IMG/VR virus record: IMGVR_UViG_3300044731_000338
Location: 1-40,605 of that record
From: a virus
Direction: 5' to 3' (one strand)
DNA length: 40,605 nt
A program made the position numbers and the translations under genes. The notes under the pieces are model-generated. The model was not told the DNA's origin and made no database searches. It saw nothing but the letters and a program-made list of their open reading frames with translations. This document shows positions 29,003-36,878 of this stretch, piece after piece (position 1 is the first letter of the stretch; every line of letters begins with the position of its first letter).

Positions 29003-29622
29003 TAAAGTACAAGTGATTTATAGGGCCTGAGCAAAGAAGAGACTCCGAACGGAATCTCCCGAATGATCTTCTCAGTAGTGTTTGACCTGTTGTTGTACAG
29101 GTGCATCAGCATCAGAAGACTTGCCTGCTGCACAACAGGATAGTTCGCTAGGTGACTCGCATCTACGGTGTATTCACAATAGACCGGGCTAGTTCTTCCG
29201 GTGTTCAGGTCAGTCGGCAGAGTTGCAACAACTACCTTGTTACCCGAATCATCGTAGTAATAACCATTGCTTGCTACTGTTTGCAGCGTGTTTGAGGCAT
29301 CCCAGTACTTCACCGCATCCACGGTAACAGACTGCGACACCTCGGGCAGATCAAGCGTCAGCGGAGTCCCTGAGAGACTTCCTGCGTTGTAGTAGACCCG
29401 GTACTGGCAAGGAAACATCGATTGACCGATGTAGTCCTCAATGACCATTCGTGAAGCCAACTCCAACCCATACAGAAGATCGTCCTGGGACGTATCACCG
29501 TACAGGTTAAGTTGGTCAGCAACAGTGGTCAAAGGAATCCAAGTGGTCGAGACATCCCGACCAATCTGCTCAACCTTTTGATAGTTGAACGGATTTCGAT
29601 TCCCGCCAGTTTGGTATTCCAT
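29002..29622 (-). CDS. Head-tail connector, gp6-like
   Basis: This 206-residue protein has helical ends and a middle of strands. The N-terminal part includes LLYGLELASRMVIEDYIGQ, and the end includes VQQASLLMLMHLYNNRSNTTEK and IPFGVSSLLRPYKSL. That pattern (helix then HLYNNR...PFGV..LLRPY) is typical of the HK97 gp6 / SPP1 gp15 adaptor family, which binds the portal. One-base TAATG overlap with the short capsid paralog. Confidence 0.85.
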   Translation of the reverse strand: MEYQTGGNRNPFNYQKVEQIGRDVSTTWIPLTTVADQLNLYGDTSQDDLLYGLELASRMVIEDYIGQSMFPCQYRVYYNAGSLSGTPLTLDLPEVSQSVTVDAVKYWDASNTLQTVASNGYYYDDSGNKVVVATLPTDLNTGRTSPVYCEYTVDASHLANYPVVQQASLLMLMHLYNNRSNTTEKIIREIPFGVSSLLRPYKSLVL

Positions 29623-30626
29623 TACGCACTCATCCGAACGCCAGCAAACGGATCACGCACCGTGGAGACAACCTTCTTCTCCGCGTACATCGTAATGAAA
29701 CCTGGGGCGCTTTGTTCCATCATCTGCACTGAGAACTCGTTGGAGTCGCCAATACACAGGAACCGAGGCCAGTTGGCTAGGTAAATCGGGAATGCGGCTG
29801 ACAGGTAAGGATTAGGAATAACAGGCCAGCCAAAAATCCGACCAACAGCACCACCGTCATCTTCACCTACCTCCAGCAGGACAGGAAGACCCTGCAAGTC
29901 TTTCATCTCGCGCAGAGACTCAATCATTGAAGGCCGGATGTGCCATGCAGTCCCAGGCATAGCCCAGTACTGTCCTGGCAGGCGAGTCGTCAAGGCAGCG
30001 ATGTCGTTGTAGACAACACCACCAGCAGTCTGTGCTTGGGTGGACAGGGAGTGAATGCCGTTCGTTATGGCCGTTCCAGACGTTCCAAAAGCCGCCGTAG
30101 CAGCACTGGTATACATATCCAGCCCACGTAGCCCAGCAGTGGCTCCTGTGGCCGTTGTGGTCGATCCTGCTTGATCGTTGTTGACTGCCATCGACGCGGC
30201 TTCCACCTGACTCCACTCCATCATCAGGTCTTCAACCAGAGCCGCCTCAAGAGCGTTTACATCGCTCAACACAGCAGACCGGATAGGGAGGGTGGCCGAT
30301 ACAGACCGAACAGGAAGTTGCCAAATACTGGTATCCACGTTAGGACTACCAGCATTGGAACCTGGGGTGTAGCCCCAAGGGGTTGAACTCAGCGCATTGC
30401 CTACCTTAGCGGCAAACAAAGCATCTGAGCCCACAATTGGAAGGGGCCGGTATGCCATCCGGAAAGGATTGACATACCGGGCCGCTGCAAAAGCATCATC
30501 GAAAGTCGTCCGTCCACCTTTTCCGGTGCCAGAACCAGTAAGTGCCGAGGCTTCAGAGATGTCAATCTTGACCTTCCGTTGCTCATGGATTGATTTCTTG
30601 ATTCCGTCTAGGACTTTTTCGATCAT
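29622..30626 (-). CDS. Second major capsid-like protein, without scaffold domain
   Basis: This 334-residue HK97-fold protein is a clear paralog of the capsid protein just upstream. Shared blocks include EASALT.G.GKGGRT, LPIRSAVLSDVNALEAALVE, MAVNNDQAG, GLRGLDMYTSAA and APGFITMYAEKKVVSTVRDP. Its shared part begins at about residue 25, against about 99 in the other, so it lacks the long N-terminal delta (scaffold) domain. It may be a minor capsid, vertex or assembly-modulating subunit. The ATG at 30626 follows AAAGGAAA; a hairpin lies in the leader. Confidence 0.8.
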   Translation of the reverse strand: MIEKVLDGIKKSIHEQRKVKIDISEASALTGSGTGKGGRTTFDDAFAAARYVNPFRMAYRPLPIVGSDALFAAKVGNALSSTPWGYTPGSNAGSPNVDTSIWQLPVRSVSATLPIRSAVLSDVNALEAALVEDLMMEWSQVEAASMAVNNDQAGSTTTATGATAGLRGLDMYTSAATAAFGTSGTAITNGIHSLSTQAQTAGGVVYNDIAALTTRLPGQYWAMPGTAWHIRPSMIESLREMKDLQGLPVLLEVGEDDGGAVGRIFGWPVIPNPYLSAAFPIYLANWPRFLCIGDSNEFSVQMMEQSAPGFITMYAEKKVVSTVRDPFAGVRMSA

Positions 30627-30642
30627 GGCTTTTCCTTTTAAC

Positions 30643-30658
30643 GGGGGCCTAAGCCCCC
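30643..30658 (-). promoter_or_regulatory. GC-rich hairpin between the two capsid genes
   Basis: GGGGGC (30643-30648) and GCCCCC (30653-30658) form a perfect 6-bp GC stem with a 4-nt loop inside the 38-nt gap between the capsid genes. On the minus-strand mRNA it is followed by AAAAGGAAA, the ribosome site of the second gene. There is no T-run, so it may tune mRNA stability or translation ratio. Confidence 0.5.
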
Positions 30659-30664
30659 TTCCCA

Positions 30665-31996
30665 TTAGGCCGCTGCGGTGGCAGTCGAGCGATAACGGAT
30701 CAGTGCGTTGGGATCGCGCACCGAGGTTCCCAGACGCTTCTCACCGAAGAATGTGATGAAGCCAGGAGCAGTCTGGTCGTAGCGACGAACCACCATGCTC
30801 AGACGATCAATGATGGTATGGGACTTCTGCCAATCGCCGAAGTACATCGGGTAGCGAGAAGCAGTACCTGCGGCAGCGGTCGTCGGCTGGCTCGGGTTGT
30901 CGAGGTACTTGTTAACCACCACATCAAAGCCCAGCAACTGACCCACGATACCGTCAACGCTCAGACCTTCATTACGATTGAAGATCGGTGCGCCTTGGGT
31001 ATCACGCAGAGCGCGAATGCCGTTCAGCAGGATCGGGTTGACCATGATCTTGCAAGCAGGAGTCCAGTATTCCTGAGGCAGTGCGTAGATCATGTTGATG
31101 ACGTCGGTATAGATGACGCTGTTAGCGCCAACCGTATTGACGTTGGAGGTCAACTGGTCGTAGGTAGCAAGGTTATGCAGACCAGAGGTCGAACCCGTAC
31201 CGGACGTACCGAAACTTGCTGCCGAGGTTGTGCCACCAGCGTAGGTAGCATTCGCACCAGCGTACTGATCCAGACCGCGCAGACCGTCAGCACCACCAGT
31301 GGTCACCGAGGTGCCAGTGCCGCTTTGGTCGTTGTTCTGCACCATCGACTGAGCTTCAGCCTGGGCGAACTCCATCAGCATGTCGTCAACGACAACCGCT
31401 TCCAGACCATCGATGTCGTCCAATGCGGAGGTTCTGATGGGGAATTGGACGTTGATGTCCTTCAGCACGATTTGCCAAATGGTCGTATCTTCCGTAGTGG
31501 AAGCGCCGTTGTTCTGGATGCCGTAGCCCCACTGAACGCCAGCGTTGCCGGTCTTCACGCGGAACTGATAGGACGAACCATCAGTCGTCACCGTGCGAGA
31601 CAGGCCGCGCATGGGGTTAGCCAGACGCAGCGCAGCGAACACCGGGTCATAAGCGGTACGACCACCCTTGCCATCACCACCAGCGGTCAGCGCAGATGCT
31701 TCCTTCAGGTAGGCATTCATCTGCTCTTCGCTCTGGAACATCACCAGTTCTTTTTCAAACTGGCTCTTGCCATTCGCGATGGTCTTCAGTTGCTCACGCA
31801 CATGACGGTTCACATCCTGGCGAATCGTCTTGGCAGGAGCCTTGATGATGCCGGGGGCCTGAACGGAGGCGACCTTAGCTTCCAGCGCAGCAATCTTCTC
31901 GCTGACTTCAGCCTTCACCGACTCAACGGCGCTTTCGAGCTTGGCGGTTTGCTGGGCTTCGATCTGATCCAGCTTTTCGAGGATAACGGTAGACAT
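30665..31996 (-). CDS. Major capsid protein, HK97 type with N-terminal scaffold domain
   Basis: This 443-residue protein has an N-terminal coiled coil (about residues 1-90, with QIEAQQTAKLESAVESVKAE) as in the HK97 delta domain, which the neighbouring protease would remove. The capsid fold follows from about residue 99. Typical blocks include GLRGLDQYAG, IVGQLLGFDVVVNKYL and APGFITFFGEKRLGTSVRD. ATG 31996 is chosen over TTG 32002, because AAAGG fits it. It follows the protease gene by 2 nt. Confidence 0.92.
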   Translation of the reverse strand: MSTVILEKLDQIEAQQTAKLESAVESVKAEVSEKIAALEAKVASVQAPGIIKAPAKTIRQDVNRHVREQLKTIANGKSQFEKELVMFQSEEQMNAYLKEASALTAGGDGKGGRTAYDPVFAALRLANPMRGLSRTVTTDGSSYQFRVKTGNAGVQWGYGIQNNGASTTEDTTIWQIVLKDINVQFPIRTSALDDIDGLEAVVVDDMLMEFAQAEAQSMVQNNDQSGTGTSVTTGGADGLRGLDQYAGANATYAGGTTSAASFGTSGTGSTSGLHNLATYDQLTSNVNTVGANSVIYTDVINMIYALPQEYWTPACKIMVNPILLNGIRALRDTQGAPIFNRNEGLSVDGIVGQLLGFDVVVNKYLDNPSQPTTAAAGTASRYPMYFGDWQKSHTIIDRLSMVVRRYDQTAPGFITFFGEKRLGTSVRDPNALIRYRSTATAAA

Positions 31997-31998
31997 CT

Positions 31999-32787
31999 TC
32001 AACCTTTCAGTTTTTGGGACAGGACGCGGAGCAACTCACGCTCTTCAAGAGCCTGGAGGATTTCCGCTTCATTGGTCACTTCCGCGTCAGACTCACTCTG
32101 GTGCGGCGCAGTAAGCTCCTCTTTCACAGCATCACGCTGCTCCAAGACTTGCTTAAAAGTAGACGCGGCAGTGACCGCATCTTTTCGGGATAGCCCTGCC
32201 TCACGCAGAGCCGACTCCAGAACCTTGAGATCAGCAGAACCGTCAGGCCGGAAGAACTCCAGCTTCTTGACTTCTGCCATCGGGTTATTCGGATACATCA
32301 CTACGGACACCTCCCGCAAACCACCGTTGGTGATCTGGAAGTACCCTTCGCCCATGTCGTCTTGATTGCACATGGACCCGTCTTCTTTGACCATGCAGTA
32401 TTCGTCTGCATAGGCACCAACAGACACGCCACCAAACATATTGGGGCTTTCGGTCATGATCTGATACAGGTCAGAGCCACTGGTGGTGTTGACGAACAAC
32501 CTGCCACTAGCGTTCATGCCCTCATCATCGAACTCAAAGTTTGTCCACTCACCAACAGGCATACTGTCGCTGTTGTGATTCAGGAACATAGGCAAAGGCT
32601 TGCCCATCTTCTGGAACTCTTGGGCCCAGGCAGAAAAGCCTTCAGGACGGTAGTAAAACTTACGACCGTCCGCGCCCTCGCGGGCTCCCCACGTAGTGAC
32701 GCGGGCTTCAATCTTTCCGGTCTGCTCCTCGGACTTTTTTTCCGGCAGGTTTAGACTTGCTTCGCAGACCAGTTGGACTTGCTTCAT
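31999..32787 (-). CDS. Prohead protease, HK97 U35 type
   Basis: This is a 262-residue protein. MFLNHNSDSMPVGEW (His71), a strand FEFDDEGMNASGRLF, then GGVSVGAYADE (Ser122), and a domain with REVSVVMYPNNPMAEVK match the U35 caseinolytic-type prohead protease fold. It would cleave the capsid delta domain during maturation. A long charged C-terminal tail (from about 205) may be self-cleaved. It is upstream of the capsid gene with a TTAGGGG ribosome site. Confidence 0.9.
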   Translation of the reverse strand: MKQVQLVCEASLNLPEKKSEEQTGKIEARVTTWGAREGADGRKFYYRPEGFSAWAQEFQKMGKPLPMFLNHNSDSMPVGEWTNFEFDDEGMNASGRLFVNTTSGSDLYQIMTESPNMFGGVSVGAYADEYCMVKEDGSMCNQDDMGEGYFQITNGGLREVSVVMYPNNPMAEVKKLEFFRPDGSADLKVLESALREAGLSRKDAVTAASTFKQVLEQRDAVKEELTAPHQSESDAEVTNEAEILQALEERELLRVLSQKLKG

Positions 32788-32899
32788 TGATTGCCCCTAA
32801 CTTGATGACTTGATTATCGTCTTTTATCTTGTGGGCAATAACTTTTGACCTATTCGCAACTGATGCCGCCAAGATGCGAAGATAGTTCACTGATTGCAT
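32708..32899 (-). CDS. Small basic protein upstream of the protease
   Basis: This 63-residue, lysine/arginine-rich protein starts at ATG 32899 (or 32902), with AAAAGG right behind the preceding stop. It covers the otherwise empty 122 nt between the 121-residue protein and the protease, and overlaps the protease by 80 nt. The sequence (QSVNYLRILAASVANRSKVI) has no known relatives that I can name. Support is the ribosome site and the gap; it may not be real. Confidence 0.4.
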   Translation of the reverse strand: MQSVNYLRILAASVANRSKVIAHKIKDDNQVIKLGAINEASPTGLRSKSKPAGKKVRGADRKD

Positions 32900-32909
32900 C
32901 ATACACCTT

Positions 32910-33275
32910 TTACATCATTGCCAACAATATGGCAAATTCTTCGTCATGTAGATTTTTAGTAGATGATGTAATCGCAAGTCCTACACCCGACGCCAAATTA
33001 TTGCCATACACCACGCATTCTGCATCTACTCCAATTGACCCGATTGCAGATGGTTTACCAATATTTGCCTTTACTTTGACAGGCTGAACGTAGACGCTTG
33101 CATCTTGTTGTTCTTCCTTTTTCTTGGGCTTGTTATAAGGTTCAATGAACCTATAAGAGCCGCCGCCACCTTGAGGAGGAGCAGGAGGCTCTTCCTGCCC
33201 ACCGAAAAGCAAGCCTGAAAATAGCGCTCCACCAAGAAGACCGTTTCTAAGCAGCATCGATGATAGGCGTCCCAT
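32910..33275 (-). CDS. Head-module protein with hydrophobic N-terminus
   Basis: This 121-residue protein starts MGRLSSMLLRNGLLGGALFS, a Gly-rich hydrophobic segment that may be membrane-inserting or packed in the particle. A Pro/Gly hinge (PPAPPQGGGG) follows, then a basic middle (NKPKKKEEQQ) and a beta-rich C-terminal half. It overlaps the preceding gene by 29 nt. It lies within the cassette between portal and protease. The function is not recognised; a virion part or internal protein is possible. Confidence 0.5.
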   Translation of the reverse strand: MGRLSSMLLRNGLLGGALFSGLLFGGQEEPPAPPQGGGGSYRFIEPYNKPKKKEEQQDASVYVQPVKVKANIGKPSAIGSIGVDAECVVYGNNLASGVGLAITSSTKNLHDEEFAILLAMM

Positions 33276-34116
33276 TGCCCTGCGCGTCTGGGCTAAAGGT
33301 AATTCTCGGCGTGACTCCGTCTTGACCAAGATATTCTTCTGTGCCCGAGCCAAGCCCAGAACGGGCACCAGCAAGCGCAGCTAGAACTACGCGCATGATC
33401 TCCTCTGCCGTGAGCGTCTCAAGAGGCGTTGACCATACCTCGGCAGCAATCGTGGCAGGGCTGGCTCCACCTCCAGCGCTATTCAAAAGTTCCCCCATGC
33501 TGCCTGGAGTGTTGTAAACACTAGCTAGTGATTCCCAAACGGCGGCAGACAGCGATTGCGGACTCAACTCTGTAAAGGGTGTGATATTCCCAGATAGATT
33601 GCCCGTGGCTCGAGGTGTTGCGCTGGCCGTGAACTGCACCAGAGTAGTTCCAATGGCATCAACGATGGCCCCAAGCGTGGCGTTGTTGACCGTAAACGAG
33701 AAGGACGTACTGCCAGATGCGGACAGGGCACCAGCCAAGTTGGCTGCAAGGCTAAACGTGATGGACGTTGAACCTGACGCCGAGACGATCAGTTGCCCAT
33801 CTGCCGGGTTGACAGTAATCGTGACCGTCGAGTCGCCGCTGATGTTGACGCCCGCCGCGAGGTTCAGCGTACCCGGCGTGACCGTCACCACGCACTGCGT
33901 GAACGACGACATCGCCCCCGGCTTGTACGGCAGCACCCACGACGATGGAGCCAAGTGCCCGCTGGGGATGCCCGCCAGCTTGGACGGAATGCCCTCGCCC
34001 ACGGACTGGTTCATCCGGTCACCACGCCCCCACATGCTGCGGAAAGTTCCAGGCGAGCCGCCGATCTGGCGCAACGGAAGCTGCGCCAGGAGCGTGGTGT
34101 TTGTCTTGAGAGCCAT
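33247..34116 (-). CDS. Head-cassette virion protein with Ig-like/beta stretch
   Basis: This 289-residue protein starts MALKTNTTLLAQLPLRQIGG and has a repetitive beta-rich central region (SASGSTSITFSLAANLAGAL, then SASGSTSFSFTV, a near-repeat). The C-terminal AAEVWSTPLETLTAEEIMR with DGVTPRITFSPDAQGNGTP is seen in many phage structural proteins. The gene lies in the GC-rich cassette between portal and protease. It may decorate the head surface. The upstream in-frame extension is rejected. Confidence 0.6.
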   Translation of the reverse strand: MALKTNTTLLAQLPLRQIGGSPGTFRSMWGRGDRMNQSVGEGIPSKLAGIPSGHLAPSSWVLPYKPGAMSSFTQCVVTVTPGTLNLAAGVNISGDSTVTITVNPADGQLIVSASGSTSITFSLAANLAGALSASGSTSFSFTVNNATLGAIVDAIGTTLVQFTASATPRATGNLSGNITPFTELSPQSLSAAVWESLASVYNTPGSMGELLNSAGGGASPATIAAEVWSTPLETLTAEEIMRVVLAALAGARSGLGSGTEEYLGQDGVTPRITFSPDAQGNGTPIIDAA

Positions 34117-34124
34117 GAGCCCGA

Positions 34125-35003
34125 TCAACCCCAGCCGACCTCGACCGCGCCGTAGAAGTTGGTGCTTGCCGCCGTGGCCGCGCCCGCGAAGTAGAGCCAC
34201 GTGAGGCAGGCACCGTCCATCACCCGAGGAAGGCTCGGCAGTTGGTTCAGCAAATCACGCTCGGCAGCGACGGACACGGTGGTCAGCGGCAGCGTGAGCA
34301 GCGGGCGGGCAAGGCACAGCGCACCGGTGCCGGTGTTGGCAGCAGAGAACGTAACCGTCGCCACCGTGGACACGCCCGTGTCGCCCGAGGCCAAAGGAAG
34401 GAATGGGCCGTAGTTGTTGGCCGCCGTGCCGCTGTGACTGATGTGCCCCACGATGCCGGAAGCCGTCATGGCGACCGTGACCGGCAGGCTGCGCCCCGAA
34501 GTCGGCACCGTGTTGCTGTAGCTCAGCGCAATGTTCTGCGCCGTGGCGCCCGCTGCAGCGGTTTGCACCCAGAACAACCTGCACCCGGCCCCTTTGGTGT
34601 AGCGCAGAGTGGGCGTGCCCGTGAGGGTTTGTGCCGTGGCGCTGTTATTGCTGATACCGGGCCAGTAGCCCTGCAAGTCCACCAGCATCAACTGTGCCGG
34701 GACACCCGTGGCAACGGAGGTGATGGCGCTGACGTTCAGGACGTGCTTCGTGTCAGGCGAGACATTCCCGCCATGCGGCAGGCCGAAGATCTGCGTGCCG
34801 TTGCCGGTGGTTTCGTCGCAAGTTCTCCACGCCAGCGCAGTGCCCGCAAAGGCGTTGGCGACAGGCGTTCCGGCCAGTCCGCTGAAGTCATACCAACGGC
34901 CTGCGGTGTAGGCTGAACCGCCCGTGAGTTTGTTCCAGTCGGCGCGGTTGAACTTGCCGCTTGTGATCTCGTTGACGAGATCGTCCATTGAACTGAATGG
35001 CAT
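34125..35003 (-). CDS. Head-cassette virion protein, paralog A
   Basis: This 292-residue protein starts MPFSSMDDLVNEITSGKFNR. It has the same overall plan as the protein encoded just upstream: a short helical start (MPF.S...V), a domain with YTKGAGCRLFWVQT against YTDGEGVRMLMMMQT, GPFLPLASGDTGVSTV against GPFFPLADGDRGVRSV, and LPRVMDGACLTWLY against LPRILDGAFLNYIY. It is probably a beta-rich surface protein of the particle. Its ribosome site is AAGGAATC. Confidence 0.65.
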   Translation of the reverse strand: MPFSSMDDLVNEITSGKFNRADWNKLTGGSAYTAGRWYDFSGLAGTPVANAFAGTALAWRTCDETTGNGTQIFGLPHGGNVSPDTKHVLNVSAITSVATGVPAQLMLVDLQGYWPGISNNSATAQTLTGTPTLRYTKGAGCRLFWVQTAAAGATAQNIALSYSNTVPTSGRSLPVTVAMTASGIVGHISHSGTAANNYGPFLPLASGDTGVSTVATVTFSAANTGTGALCLARPLLTLPLTTVSVAAERDLLNQLPSLPRVMDGACLTWLYFAGAATAASTNFYGAVEVGWG

Positions 35004-35012
35004 GGTGATTCC

Positions 35013-35876
35013 TTACGGTGTCCAGATGAATTGCGCCTGCCCCACCATCGGCAACAAGGCGCTTGTATTGGTGGACAGGTTGTAGATGTAGTTGAGGAAC
35101 GCGCCGTCCAAAATGCGCGGCAACGCCGCCTGCTCGCGCAAAAAGTTTTTCTCGACCGTTGACGACAACTCGTTGGCGGACATCGTGAACAGCGGCTTGG
35201 CCAACAACATCACGCCGAACCCGCCCACGCCTGCCGCAAGCTGCACAGACTGCACAGACCGCACGCCTCGGTCACCATCGGCCAGCGGGAAGAACGGCCC
35301 TGCAGAGCCCCCGGAGGTGCTGATCATGTTGGGTCCAATGACACCAATGCCGCCCGAGGCTCTGTACGCTGTCGTAATGGTCTTGGCAACGCCGTCTTGG
35401 TTGGTGTAGTTGATGGTGATGTTCGTGGCAGTGCTTGTTCCAGGCGTTTGCATCATCATCAGCATCCGCACACCCTCGCCGTCTGTGTATCGCGGCAAGG
35501 TCACATCGTTGGTCAAGTCTTGCTGGTCGGTGTTGTCCAGGTCGATGTACGGGTAAAACAGCAGGTAGTCCAAAAAATACACCGAGGCCAGAAAGCCCCC
35601 GGTGCCGCCATGCGTCAACGACATGCTGAGCAGATACCGCTCCGTGCTGATGCCAGGGCCGACATAGATGCTGTTGTTGCGCTGGCCGATAAGTTGCGTG
35701 GCCTCCAGCGCCGCGCCTAGGTAGGCGTTGTAGGACGGCAGGCCGGTGCCGACGCTGAAATCACCAAACGGGTTGGTGCCGAAACCACCGTAAACCGATG
35801 TGCGAATGAAATGCTGGATGTGATGCCGCCCTTGCTCGACGGCAGCAGCCACCTCGGCAACGGACCTAAACGGCAT
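35013..35876 (-). CDS. Head-cassette virion protein, paralog B
   Basis: This 287-residue protein (MPFRSVAEVAAAVEQGRHHI) is paralogous to its downstream neighbour, with the shared blocks listed there. The middle has INYTNQDGVAKTITTAYRAS and GPFFPLADGDRGVRSVQSVQ; the end has ILDGAFLNYIYNLS. Its 5' end overlaps the small zinc-ribbon gene by 11 nt. A coat decoration or appendage is inferred from the position between portal and protease and from the beta-rich sequence. No enzymatic motif. Confidence 0.65.
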   Translation of the reverse strand: MPFRSVAEVAAAVEQGRHHIQHFIRTSVYGGFGTNPFGDFSVGTGLPSYNAYLGAALEATQLIGQRNNSIYVGPGISTERYLLSMSLTHGGTGGFLASVYFLDYLLFYPYIDLDNTDQQDLTNDVTLPRYTDGEGVRMLMMMQTPGTSTATNITINYTNQDGVAKTITTAYRASGGIGVIGPNMISTSGGSAGPFFPLADGDRGVRSVQSVQLAAGVGGFGVMLLAKPLFTMSANELSSTVEKNFLREQAALPRILDGAFLNYIYNLSTNTSALLPMVGQAQFIWTP

Positions 35877-36012
35877 CAGGGTTCTCCAGCGGGGCCCACT
35901 CCACCTCGTCGGGTGACCACTCCACGCCCCCGTCAGCGTGCTCTGAGCACTGAGACAACTCGGTGTCGGTCAGCGTCAGCAGCTCACGGCAGTGGGCGCA
36001 GCGGTACACCAC
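35866..36012 (-). CDS. Tiny zinc-ribbon-like protein
   Basis: This 48-residue frame starts with GTG at 36012, one base after the upstream stop, and overlaps the next gene by 11 nt. The sequence begins VVYRCAHCRELLTLTDTELS, then QCSEHADGGVEW. The CxxC plus later Cys and His could bind zinc. It ends WAPLENPDAV. The gap would otherwise be 137 nt with no gene in a packed operon. No family is named. Confidence 0.5.
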   Translation of the reverse strand: MVYRCAHCRELLTLTDTELSQCSEHADGGVEWSPDEVEWAPLENPDAV

Positions 36013-36013
36013 A

Positions 36014-36454
36014 TCAGTCCACCGTGGCGGTCATGGCACCAGCAGCAAACTGCGGCTGAATGCCGTTGGAGATCGACAGGCTGGCGTTCAACGCACCCTT
36101 CAACAGCAGGTTGCCGGTGCCTGTGGAGTCCGTGCCGATGCCGAAGTGCGTGGCCGTGGCGGTGCCCGCCGTACATTGACCGAACTGCACCAGCGCGGTG
36201 TTGGCGATGGTGGAGGTTGTCCGCGTCCAACCGCCTGCCGTGCGGTTTACAGCCACGCGGGCGTAGCCGGTGTAGCTGATCTCGTTGGTGCTCTGGTTGC
36301 CCGCCTCGCCGGGGTCTGCGCTGTGCAGCGAGATGTAAAACGAACCCGCCGTGGCAGAGTTCTGCAAGCCAGCAGCGTCCCCAATGTTCGCCCAATCAAC
36401 GTTGAGAAACAAGAGATCGAGGAGTGCCTGCTCGGCAGCGTTGGTCATGCTCAT
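36014..36454 (-). CDS. Head-decoration/fiber-like protein
   Basis: This 146-residue protein has AAEQALLDLLFLNVDWANIG, then FYISLHSADPGEAGNQSTNE, SYTGYARVAVNRTAGGWTRT and a GTDSTGTGNLLLKGAL stretch. It is a common beta-rich phage virion type (LHTADPGE...EI.Y.GYARV) encoded near capsid genes. I infer an attachment to the head or neck. Good ribosome site AAAGGG before ATG 36454. Confidence 0.7.
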   Translation of the reverse strand: MSMTNAAEQALLDLLFLNVDWANIGDAAGLQNSATAGSFYISLHSADPGEAGNQSTNEISYTGYARVAVNRTAGGWTRTTSTIANTALVQFGQCTAGTATATHFGIGTDSTGTGNLLLKGALNASLSISNGIQPQFAAGAMTATVD

Positions 36455-36479
36455 AGTGGACCCTTTCGATGTTTAATAT

Positions 36480-36878
36480 TTAGCCTATGCTAAACCAATG
36501 TGTTGGGTAGGAAACGGAAAATTTACCGTTGATGCTCTTTGTTGCATTTGGAAAAGCAAACACAGCAACAGCACGATTTTCCTTGCTTGCGTTATACACA
36601 AGACAGCCTTGGGCCTGAATGCTGCAATTCTCCATAACCACATCAGCGAACTTGACCGCGACACCGTGCTGCGTAGGAGTTAACTGCATGTCCTTTAGGA
36701 CTACTCCACCGGGCGCATAACCCTGACCAGAGCATTCTCCCATAGGATCATAGGCTTTTGTGTCTTTGTTTAGCTTCGCACCTGTCTTATAAAGTGCCAT
36801 GCGGTATTCGTCCTTTGATGAATGAACTCCATCCATCAATTCCATGATGAAACTTCTGCAAGTAGCAGAGTTAATCAT
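36480..36878 (-). CDS. Head-module protein, decoration-like
   Basis: This 132-residue protein (ATG 36878, overlapping the portal stop by 8 nt) contains FIMELMDGVHSSKDEYRMAL. The block SGQGYAPGGVVLKDMQ and ADVVMENCSIQAQGCLVYNA follow, then RAVAVFAFPN. Such short beta-sandwich proteins are encoded beside portal genes in several phages. The role may be capsid decoration or stabilisation. It is the first gene after the portal. Confidence 0.6.
   Translation of the reverse strand: MINSATCRSFIMELMDGVHSSKDEYRMALYKTGAKLNKDTKAYDPMGECSGQGYAPGGVVLKDMQLTPTQHGVAVKFADVVMENCSIQAQGCLVYNASKENRAVAVFAFPNATKSINGKFSVSYPTHWFSIG

Noticed and set aside
30818-32365. A 515-residue plus-strand open frame opposite capsid and protease genes
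   Set aside because: It is a shadow of well-recognised minus-strand capsid and protease genes in GC-biased codons.
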